Assembly: GCA_902779395.1 (NCBI GenBank)
Contig: CACZBK010000020.1
Coordinates: forward strand, 19,024-83,023
DNA: 64,000 nucleotides
Direction: 5' to 3'
Origin: an uncultured Lachnospiraceae bacterium
GTDB lineage: Bacteria; Bacillota; Clostridia; Lachnospirales; Lachnospiraceae
The notes below the pieces were generated by a model. The model did not search any database, was not told the origin of the DNA, and saw only the letters and a program-made list of their open reading frames with translations. The translations under genes and the position numbers were made by a program. How positions within the stretch are numbered: position 1 is the stretch's first letter; each line of letters starts with the position of its first letter. Shown here in pieces: positions 34,965 to 41,722 of this stretch.

Positions 34965-36812
34965 TCAATGGTATTGTTTGTCATCATTCTGATAATACTT
35001 AGCCTGTGCGTTCCACAGTTCATGATACTTTCCTCCGATTTCTTTACAAAGCTCCTCATGTGTTCCTTTTTGAACTATCGATCCGTTTTCAAACACCATG
35101 ATCTCATCACAGAATCTGCATGATGATAATCTGTGGCTTACATATATAGCTGTCTTGTCCGCTATGATACGGTCAAAATCCGAATACACCTGTGCCTCGG
35201 CTATTGGATCAAGAGCCGCAGTAGGCTCATCAAGGATCATCACAGGCGCATCCTTATAAAGAGCTCTTGCCAGTGCGATCTTCTGTGCTTCTCCACCCGA
35301 TATCATAACTCCATCCTCTGCGATATCCTTATACAGATAGGTTTCCGCTCCTTGTGGCATCGTGCTGAAGCGCTCTTTAAAATAGGCTCTTAAGATACAT
35401 TCTTCCAATTTCTCCGGATCATATTCCGCGCTAGCCGCAATATTTTCCCCAAGACTTAAGGAGAACAGTTTAAAATCCTGAAATACATATGCAAATAGTT
35501 TTAAGTATTCCTCCTGATCATATTCCCTGATATTCTTTCCGTCTAAGAGTATCACGCCTTCATCCGGATCATACAACCTGCATAAGAGTTTTACGAATGT
35601 AGTCTTACCCGCACCGTTTTCACCTACCAGCGCCTGTTTTTTCCCTGAAGTGACCGTGGCAGTTACATTCTGTAATGCATATCTGTCACTGCCGGGATAA
35701 CGAAAAGATACGTTTTTAAACTCTATCTTATGTTCTGCTTTGCATTCCATATCCGGTGCAAGTTCTCCTCCTGTAACATTGCTTTGTATATCCAGATATT
35801 CAAAAAGTTTTTCAAGATGACCGGTATATATGACATTCTCGTAATTTGCATCTACAAGCTCTCCTATACTTTGCACCAGTTTGATCAAAGCGCCGGCATA
35901 CTGTACGATACTTCCTATCGCAAAAGCCCCCATAGCTGCCTTTGCAACAACAAAGCCGTAGCACAGTGCGTTACAGATCCCCTGCATGAAAACTATCATT
36001 GCCGGATAGCGGCTCATCTTTCTTATATTTGTCCCGTCATCTTTATTATGTGCATTCAGTTTTTGCATTTCACGATCTGCTATCCTGTCCTGATGATATA
36101 TCCTTACGTCCTTTGCTCTGGACAGGTCATCATAAAGCTCGTGGCCATAGAACATAAATGCACGGTTGTACCATACAGTTTCGGCTGTCCAGTCGTCAAA
36201 TGCTTTACCGGCCAACTGCCGCAGCTTTCCGGTGCTTATGCCTGATATGATCACGACCAGCATCCCCACCGGCAGCCATATCCACGAATCCAGCAGCGCA
36301 TTGCCGCTGCGTGATATGAATAAAGATACCGATAAAGACAGGGACGCTATGATCCCCACAATGACCTGCACCAATCCTGCGGTATCCCACACCAGCTGCC
36401 CCAGGCCGTTTCCGAACATGAACAGGTTTTCCTGCGCTTTCTGTTTCTTCTTTTGTATTTCCTGATCCTCAAGATCCGTATACGCCAGACTCATCTGCTT
36501 ATCGGCAAATATCTTAGGGAAATAATTCCACATACCGGATTCTTTCTCATCAACCACTTTGTCCAGCGCATTTTTCAACATGGATAAAGCAAAATTGATG
36601 ATCACTGTCATGAGGACATAACTCCCCAGCCTGATCAGATTTCTTTCTCCTGCGATCTCGTTAATAATACGTGCGGAAAACCATATCGTGACAAAAGGTG
36701 TAAGTGCATCAGCTGCAGAAGCCCATACTTTTGCTGCTATCAATCCGGGACAATATCTCTTTAATAGACCGTATCCGCGCTGCGTCAGTTTAATGCGTTT
36801 ATCTAACTTCAT
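34965..36812 (-). CDS. ABC exporter half-transporter (TMD-NBD), second of a pair
   Basis: A 615-residue exporter subunit: six membrane helices in the first 330 residues, then an ATPase domain with Walker A GENGAGKTT, signature ISGGEAQK and Walker B MILDEPTAALDP, followed by the H-loop SHRLSS. ATG 36812 follows AAAGGAGGAAG; it overlaps the partner gene by 14 nt. With that partner it probably forms a heterodimer. Exported substrate unknown; drug, peptide or lipid are all possible. Confidence 0.87.
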   Translation of the reverse strand: MKLDKRIKLTQRGYGLLKRYCPGLIAAKVWASAADALTPFVTIWFSARIINEIAGERNLIRLGSYVLMTVIINFALSMLKNALDKVVDEKESGMWNYFPKIFADKQMSLAYTDLEDQEIQKKKQKAQENLFMFGNGLGQLVWDTAGLVQVIVGIIASLSLSVSLFISRSGNALLDSWIWLPVGMLVVIISGISTGKLRQLAGKAFDDWTAETVWYNRAFMFYGHELYDDLSRAKDVRIYHQDRIADREMQKLNAHNKDDGTNIRKMSRYPAMIVFMQGICNALCYGFVVAKAAMGAFAIGSIVQYAGALIKLVQSIGELVDANYENVIYTGHLEKLFEYLDIQSNVTGGELAPDMECKAEHKIEFKNVSFRYPGSDRYALQNVTATVTSGKKQALVGENGAGKTTFVKLLCRLYDPDEGVILLDGKNIREYDQEEYLKLFAYVFQDFKLFSLSLGENIAASAEYDPEKLEECILRAYFKERFSTMPQGAETYLYKDIAEDGVMISGGEAQKIALARALYKDAPVMILDEPTAALDPIAEAQVYSDFDRIIADKTAIYVSHRLSSCRFCDEIMVFENGSIVQKGTHEELCKEIGGKYHELWNAQAKYYQNDDKQYH

Positions 36813-38631
36813 CGGCTTCCTCCTTTCCTTTATCATTCTCACGATAATACTTCGCCTGGGTCTCAAACAGCTCGTAGTATTTTCCCCTAAGCTTCAGCAA
36901 TTCCTCGTGTGTTCCCTCTTCTGCTATCTTTCCGTCTTCCATAAGAATTATACGGCTGCAAAATCTGGTAGAAGCCAGCCTGTGGGAGATAAAGACCGTG
37001 GTCTTATCCTTCATCATCTCATCATATGTTTCATACAGACGGTTTTCGGATATGGGATCCAACGCCGCCGTCGGCTCATCAAGAATGATAAGCGGTGATC
37101 TGCGATACAAGGCTCTGGCTAGCATGAGTTTCTGTTTCTCTCCGCCGGAAAGATTTATGCCTTCGTCCCAGAAAGCTTTGTCATACTTACTGTGTATACC
37201 GTCTTTCAGTTCTGCTATCCTTTCCCATAAACCGGCCTGTTTTAAACAGATCTCTACCCTTTTTTCATCAATATTTTCAATAAGCTCTTCAGCAACGATC
37301 TCTGCAAGCGTGACCGGCATTATCGAATTATCCTGAAATACAGCTCCGAACAGATCATAATAATCATCACGGTTGTATTCCCTTATATCTGTGCCGTTAT
37401 AAAGCACAGTTCCGGAATCTGCTTCGGTAAGCCCGCAGATCAGCTTTACAAGAGTAGTCTTGCCTGCTCCGTTAAGTCCGACGATCGCAAGGTGTTCCCC
37501 CGGCTTTATCATCAGATCGATATTACTGATTATATCCTTATCATCTTCCTTATATCTGAAACTCACATGATCAAGTCTTATCTCACGGGGTTCATCAGCC
37601 CCGGGGATTTCTTTTCCGCCTTCTCTTCTGTAGTTTTCGGGATAATCCAGAAACTCCCTTATACGGTTAACAGACAGATTAAGCCGCTCTATATTGCTAA
37701 GCTGCCCCAGCATGCTGCCCAGCCAGTTTGAAAAACCTGCAACCACATTGAAATACAGTACAAAATCCGCAACGCTTATCTCTTCCTTTATCACCAGATA
37801 CAACAGATACAGGTATGTAATGCCCTCTCTGATAAGCGTTACCGCGCTGTCCGCGGAGGCTATACCAAAAAGTTTTGCAGTATACTTCTTATACCAGCCA
37901 AGCACTCCTTTAAGATTCTTATCATAAACATCGTTCAGCCACTTTGCCATGTTATACAGACGTATATCCTTTGCTGCAGCGATATCATCTGAAGCGCTTA
38001 TCACATACTGCATACGCTGTTCATATCCGGCTTTTTCATCTGTATTAAGCGATACCCATTTGTTGATCCTGCGGTTTAAGAAAAATCCTATAAGTGTCGC
38101 AGCTGACAAAAACACTATGATCAAAGGGTTCAGCGCGGCAAGTATCCCGAAAAAAGCTGCAAATCCCAGCAGATTTGAAAAGAACTGCACCGATGCATCC
38201 ATGATCTGATTGAAATACGAAAAGTTTCCGTTACAGCTTGCAAAGCTTTCATGCTGAAGCTTTCTGAAATGCTCATCCTCCTGATTCTTATAATCGGTGG
38301 TCAGCCCCTTCTTTGTAACCTTGCGCAGAAAGAAAGCATTGAGTTTAAACTTATGCCAGTAAATAAGCCTTTCCAGATATTTCTGAACAGTGCCTGCCAC
38401 TGCGAGACACAGCGTCATGATCCCCGTAACCACAAGCACATGCTTAATTTCTGCCCCGCCCGTTATCTCATCGATCAGCACTTTGGGTAGATAGGCCGTG
38501 ATCAGAGGCACAACACAGTTGACCGCGATCATACCCGCAGCAGAGGCACAAAGCCACGGATGTACCTGCCACGCCGCAGACAGACAATATCCCAGGTTCT
38601 GAAATATATTGTATTTTTTTTCTTTATCCAT
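36799..38631 (-). CDS. ABC exporter half-transporter (TMD-NBD), first of a pair
   Basis: A 610-residue exporter subunit with six membrane helices (to about residue 320) and an ATPase domain: Walker A GLNGAGKTT, signature LSGGEKQK, Walker B LIILDEPTAALDP and SHRLAS. The GGAAAGGAAAG ribosome site is squeezed between the start codon and an array of three REP hairpins. The next gene overlaps, so the pair is co-translated. Confidence 0.87.
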   Translation of the reverse strand: MDKEKKYNIFQNLGYCLSAAWQVHPWLCASAAGMIAVNCVVPLITAYLPKVLIDEITGGAEIKHVLVVTGIMTLCLAVAGTVQKYLERLIYWHKFKLNAFFLRKVTKKGLTTDYKNQEDEHFRKLQHESFASCNGNFSYFNQIMDASVQFFSNLLGFAAFFGILAALNPLIIVFLSAATLIGFFLNRRINKWVSLNTDEKAGYEQRMQYVISASDDIAAAKDIRLYNMAKWLNDVYDKNLKGVLGWYKKYTAKLFGIASADSAVTLIREGITYLYLLYLVIKEEISVADFVLYFNVVAGFSNWLGSMLGQLSNIERLNLSVNRIREFLDYPENYRREGGKEIPGADEPREIRLDHVSFRYKEDDKDIISNIDLMIKPGEHLAIVGLNGAGKTTLVKLICGLTEADSGTVLYNGTDIREYNRDDYYDLFGAVFQDNSIMPVTLAEIVAEELIENIDEKRVEICLKQAGLWERIAELKDGIHSKYDKAFWDEGINLSGGEKQKLMLARALYRRSPLIILDEPTAALDPISENRLYETYDEMMKDKTTVFISHRLASTRFCSRIILMEDGKIAEEGTHEELLKLRGKYYELFETQAKYYRENDKGKEEADEVR

Positions 38632-38646
38632 CTTTCCTTCCTTTCA

Positions 38647-38753
38647 TGAGGACATGGGGACGGTCCTTCCGTCCTCATTTTCCTGAGGACACTGGGACGG
38701 TCCTTCCGTCCTCATTTTCTTGTGAGGACATAGGGTCTGTCCCCCCGTCCTCA
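38647..38753. repeat. REP hairpins nos. 7, 8 and 9 in tandem
   Basis: Elements at 38647-38677 and 38684-38714 (orientation A, core GGGACGGTCC) and 38723-38753 (orientation B-like variant, core GGGTCTGTCCCC) lie 37 and 39 nt apart. They fill the gap between the GNAT gene and the ABC exporter start; no other promoter is visible there. Confidence 0.9.
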
Positions 38754-38759
38754 CTGTTC

Positions 38760-39623
38760 TCAGGCATGCGTTATCGACTGGAACATGAATTCATCCGCAT
38801 CATGTTCATCAAAGAATCTGCCTTTCACGAATAATGTGGTATCTTCTTCATACAATTCCTGCCGGATAAACCCATTCGCATCCTTTGGTGTAAAACACAG
38901 TATTACTTTTTTCACGCCATCTCCAAATGCCGCGATCACAGTATCTATATCAGCTTCTCCGATAATGGCATGGAGTATCAACGTGTCTCCCTCTTCCTCA
39001 GCTATAACATATGTATCCGCCTTCGGCAGATGATATACGCTCTCCTGCATAAACTGTGAAAGATAAAACATATACAGTCCGCTGTTTCCGACCATATACA
39101 TAGCGCTGGTCTGCTCTCTTTCATTTAGTATCTGTACCATCTTAAGCCAGTCATTTTGGTCCCGCATCGGTACGGATACAGCGCTCCTTCCTGACAAAAC
39201 GGATACTTCTTTACTGTACTGATATTCCCTGCCTTCCCGGAATCCGAATCTCGGATAAAACTGCTTTACGGAATCGTTCGCGAAAAGATATATCCCGTCA
39301 ACCTTATCTTCATAATCTTCCATGATCTTTTCCATGATCATCCGTGAATACCCGTTTCCTCTGTGATCCGGATCTGTCATAACGGTTCCCAGCTGCAAAA
39401 GCCTGATCACCTGTCCCTTATAATTCATATTACAAATATTGACAGACACATTGGAAACCACTTCCCCGTCGATCACAACCGAGTAGGGATTATAATTATC
39501 CTTCCAGAATCCGTTCTGATACCAATCCTCAAAATCAAGGCCGAATATATTTTTCGCCAGCGTATTAAAAGATGGTCTAAGCTGTTCATTATCTCTGTAA
39601 TTACTCTTTATACTTGTACTCAT
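38760..39623 (-). CDS. GNAT acetyltransferase (two-domain, Eis/PA4794-like size)
   Basis: A 287-residue acetyltransferase. The N-terminal GNAT fold contains LGTVMTDPDHRGNGYSRMIM as the acetyl-CoA loop and QFYPRFGFREGREYQYSK. The C-terminal part (about 150-287) looks like a second, degenerate GNAT/SCP-like domain. ATG 39623 follows AAAGGAG. Its TGA lies in TGAGAACAG, one base away from a TGAGGACAG repeat arm, just before REP hairpin no. 9. Confidence 0.8.
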   Translation of the reverse strand: MSTSIKSNYRDNEQLRPSFNTLAKNIFGLDFEDWYQNGFWKDNYNPYSVVIDGEVVSNVSVNICNMNYKGQVIRLLQLGTVMTDPDHRGNGYSRMIMEKIMEDYEDKVDGIYLFANDSVKQFYPRFGFREGREYQYSKEVSVLSGRSAVSVPMRDQNDWLKMVQILNEREQTSAMYMVGNSGLYMFYLSQFMQESVYHLPKADTYVIAEEEGDTLILHAIIGEADIDTVIAAFGDGVKKVILCFTPKDANGFIRQELYEEDTTLFVKGRFFDEHDADEFMFQSITHA

Positions 39624-39650
39624 TTCTAACTCCTTTAAATATTTGCCTTT

Positions 39651-39749
39651 TGAGGACGCTGGGTCTGTCCCCATGTCCTCAAAGATTGTTTATCGCAGCA
39701 TCATTTTGAGGACAAAAGGACCGTCCCCCTGTCCTCACCCCTGTCCTCA
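39651..39749. repeat. REP hairpins nos. 10 and 11, plus a half element
   Basis: No. 10 (39651-39681, core GGGTCTGTCCCC) and no. 11 (39707-39737, core GGACCGTCCCC) lie between the ABC-F stop region and the GNAT start. An extra arm TGTCCTCA follows at 39742-39749. No. 11 and the half element are inside the ABC-F reading frame. Confidence 0.9.
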
Positions 39750-41281
39750 TGCAAGCCATCAAGGGTCAGGCGGTATACCTTATCGCACACTTCATCAAGG
39801 TACTTTCTGTCATGCGATACGCTGATGACAGCTCCCGGAAACTCCTTAAGCATTTTGCGTATCACCGGTCCGGACAGTGGCGAAAAATTTCTCGTAGGCT
39901 CATCAAGTATCAGCACATTTGCTCCCGACATGCTCAGCTTAAGCAGCAACACTTTTGCCTTCTGGCCTCCGGACAGTTCACGGATCGGATGTTCCATCTC
40001 ATCCGCAGTATATTTTAATGATCCCAGATATGTCCGTATACGTGTCCGTTCTTCCTTATCACCTGTGGTATCCAGATAGTCCACCGGTGTCTCATCCATA
40101 TCCAGCAGTTTTTCATAATCCTGCGGCATGTATGCTGCTCTGATATCATCACGCGATAACAGTTCTTTTGCCAGAATGTTTAAAAGCGTAGTTTTGCCAC
40201 ATCCGTTTGTTCCGATGATTGCGATCTTCTCCGAACCGCGTATCTTAAGATCGATATCAGCTGAAAGCTCCCTGCTGCCGTCCGCGCTTATAAGCTTATC
40301 CGAATTGTACTGAAGTACCCATTTGCCGGAAGGGATAGCGCTGTCCTTATCCCCCAGCTTAAAGAAGATAGCTTCCTCCTGCTCAGGCATTTCTGTCATA
40401 TTTTCATCTTCCCGCTCAAATCGTTTCTCCATAGCCTTTACATTCTTCATCTTCTTTTTCAGAAGCCTGCCGATCATATCCCTGTCTGCATGGCTGATAT
40501 TATCGAGACGTGCTCCCACACTCTGCTCCATTTTCCGCAGCTTTTCATCACGGATCTTTTTCTCCCTGCGCTCGCCAAGAGCCAGCATCTCCTGCTTTTC
40601 AAAGTTATGAAGCCTCTCTTCCACATACTGACGGTATGGCATGTTCGCCACGCTGTGACGGCATTTTGTTTTACGGCGGATCTGCTCAAAATGTACCACA
40701 CGGTTTGCGGTATGCTCGATAAGCGTTTCATCATGCGATATAAACAGTACCGCTCCCTTCCATCCGTTGATCAGCTTCTCCATGAGTTCCAGCGTTTCGA
40801 TGTCGATATCATTTGATGGCTCATCCAGAAGCAGTATTGTCGGTCGTTCCATAAGGATACGCATCATCTGCGTCTTTACGCGCTCTCCGCCGGAAAGTGT
40901 CTGCATCTTCTGATCCCGATAAACAAACTGTTTCTCAACACCGAAATCATTTGCAAGCTCTGCCAGTTCCCTCGGTGTCTGCTCTGCAAAATAACTGCTT
41001 TCACAAAAATACTCATAAACGCTTTTTTGTTTATCTGCCTCGGTCAGTTCCTGCGGCAGATAGCCCAATGTTTCACCGCCGTCGGCTTTTTCGCCTTCCG
41101 CCTCGATGTAATCCTCAACCATTTCAGGATCAACGATCCATTTCATCAGCGTAGATTTGCCGTTGCCTTCTTCTCCGATCATAACCACACGATCACCGTC
41201 ATTAAGTACCAGAGAAAAATCTTCCAATATGGTTCTTAAATCTTTTCTATGTACAAGTGTCACATTCTTTATCTGAAACAT
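39701..41281 (-). CDS. ABC-F ATPase (probable ribosome-protection/translation factor)
   Basis: A soluble twin-ATPase ABC-F protein with no membrane part. Domain 1 has EEGNGKST, TLSGGERVK and LLLDEPSNDID; domain 2 has GTNGCGKTT, ELSGGQKAK and LILDEPTRNFSP. A charged linker (about 240-290) joins them as the ribosome-probing arm. I start it at ATG 41281, 8 nt after AAGG; the frame is open a further 303 nt upstream through the leader. The natural end should be near VYRLTLDGL; the last 16 residues are encoded by REP no. 11 and the half element. The leader suggests antibiotic-controlled expression. Confidence 0.85.
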   Translation of the reverse strand: MFQIKNVTLVHRKDLRTILEDFSLVLNDGDRVVMIGEEGNGKSTLMKWIVDPEMVEDYIEAEGEKADGGETLGYLPQELTEADKQKSVYEYFCESSYFAEQTPRELAELANDFGVEKQFVYRDQKMQTLSGGERVKTQMMRILMERPTILLLDEPSNDIDIETLELMEKLINGWKGAVLFISHDETLIEHTANRVVHFEQIRRKTKCRHSVANMPYRQYVEERLHNFEKQEMLALGERREKKIRDEKLRKMEQSVGARLDNISHADRDMIGRLLKKKMKNVKAMEKRFEREDENMTEMPEQEEAIFFKLGDKDSAIPSGKWVLQYNSDKLISADGSRELSADIDLKIRGSEKIAIIGTNGCGKTTLLNILAKELLSRDDIRAAYMPQDYEKLLDMDETPVDYLDTTGDKEERTRIRTYLGSLKYTADEMEHPIRELSGGQKAKVLLLKLSMSGANVLILDEPTRNFSPLSGPVIRKMLKEFPGAVISVSHDRKYLDEVCDKVYRLTLDGLHEDRGEDRGTVLLSSK

Positions 41282-41303
41282 ATGCATCACCTTCCTTCCG
41301 GGA

Positions 41304-41410
41304 TGAGGACAAGAGAACCGTCCCCGCGTCCTCACCCGTCTTCTGAGGACAGGAGGACCGTCCCCGCGTCCTCTCGCGTCCTCCCGTATCCTCATACCTG
41401 CGTCCTCTGC
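41304..41410. repeat. REP hairpins nos. 12 and 13 with trailing half elements
   Basis: No. 12 (41304-41334) and no. 13 (41344-41374), both orientation B with core GGACCGTCCCC or GAACCGTCCCC, start 40 nt apart. They are followed by degenerate GTCCTC arms up to about 41410. They lie in the ABC-F leader, between its terminator and its ribosome site. Confidence 0.88.
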
Positions 41411-41414
41411 GCTA

Positions 41415-41432
41415 CCTTCCCCCTGGGGAAGG
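41415..41432. repeat. CCTTCCCC hairpin in the ABC-F leader
   Basis: A perfect 8-bp stem CCTTCCCC-CT-GGGGAAGG directly after (minus strand) the poly-U of the leader terminator. It is not part of the TGAGGAC family. Confidence 0.6.
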
Positions 41433-41433
41433 C

Positions 41434-41472
41434 AAAAAAATGAGTCTGATTTGCATACGCAAAACAGACTCA
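41434..41472 (-). terminator. Leader terminator/attenuator upstream of ABC-F
   Basis: On the minus strand, TGAGTCTG plus TTTTGC pairs with GCAAAT plus CAGACTCA (14-bp stem, one mismatch, 4-nt loop; 41441-41472), followed by seven T (41434-41440). It lies about 180 nt into the ABC-F transcript and about 150 nt before its start codon, so it should stop the transcript unless an alternative fold forms. Confidence 0.82.
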
Positions 41473-41590
41473 CACAATAAAACACCCTATATTCAAACAG
41501 GTGATAAGAGCATGATAATCCGGATAAGCGTACACAAACAAGCTGCAGAAGACCGCAACCATTTAATAAATCGTGTATACTCAAACCAAA

Positions 41591-41605
41591 TTATCTAATA
41601 CGCAT
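41591..41605 (-). CDS. Four-codon leader ORF (MRIR-stop) of the ABC-F gene
   Basis: ATG CGT ATT AGA TAA on the minus strand, preceded 8 nt upstream by AGGTG, a good Shine-Dalgarno match. Arg-x-Arg at the start of a very short leader is the known R/K-x-R/K pattern at which macrolide-bound ribosomes arrest (e.g. MRLR in ErmD-type leaders). The ribosome-site bases CAGGTG (41614-41619) are complementary to CACCTG (minus strand, 41498-41503) further down the leader, which allows a switch. Function is inferred, not shown. Confidence 0.6.
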   Translation of the reverse strand: MRIR

Positions 41606-41619
41606 CTATCTCACACCTG

Positions 41620-41631
41620 CGCGCTACAGCG
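41620..41631 (-). other. Small hairpin before the MRIR ribosome site
   Basis: GCGC-TGTA-GCGC forms a short stem directly 5' of the AGGTG of the leader ORF. It may keep the site exposed or take part in alternative folds of the leader. Confidence 0.4.
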
Positions 41632-41654
41632 CCCTTTCTCTTTATTCAATCGGC

Positions 41655-41683
41655 ATCATAACATATACAAAAAATAATTGCAA
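41655..41683 (-). promoter_or_regulatory. Promoter of the ABC-F leader transcript
   Basis: TTGCAA (41678-41683) and TATGAT (41655-41660) are 17 nt apart on the minus strand. The predicted start near 41648 gives a leader of about 367 nt. The 438-nt stretch 41282-41719 therefore holds this promoter, the MRIR ORF, the terminator and the REP elements, and no larger gene. Confidence 0.65.
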
Positions 41684-41714
41684 GTATCTGTTATGAACAA
41701 AAAGCGCCGCGCCC

Positions 41715-41722
41715 TGTCCTCA
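41715..41722 (+). repeat. REP half element at the end of the GGDEF gene
   Basis: A single arm TGTCCTCA, not followed by a recognisable core. Its complement begins with the TGA stop (41720-41722) of the GGDEF gene. Confidence 0.7.

Noticed and set aside
34449-35123. 224-codon plus-strand frame over the P-loop/GNAT and exporter genes
   Set aside because: Antisense of two recognisable genes, spanning their junction, with composition of reversed coding sequence.
41282-41584. 101-residue N-terminal extension of the ABC-F protein
   Set aside because: Open only by chance; it would begin at a TTG without ribosome site and translate the terminator and two REP elements. Relatives start at MFQIKN-like sequence.
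20016-41722. CRISPR array from the recurring GAGGAC motif
   Set aside because: Elements are irregularly spaced, occur in both orientations between unrelated genes, and no cas genes are present.
19996-41722. Integron cassette array with hairpin attachment sites
   Set aside because: The gene content looks cassette-like, but there is no integrase gene, and the repeats lack the RYYYAAC/GTTRRRY ends of attC sites.
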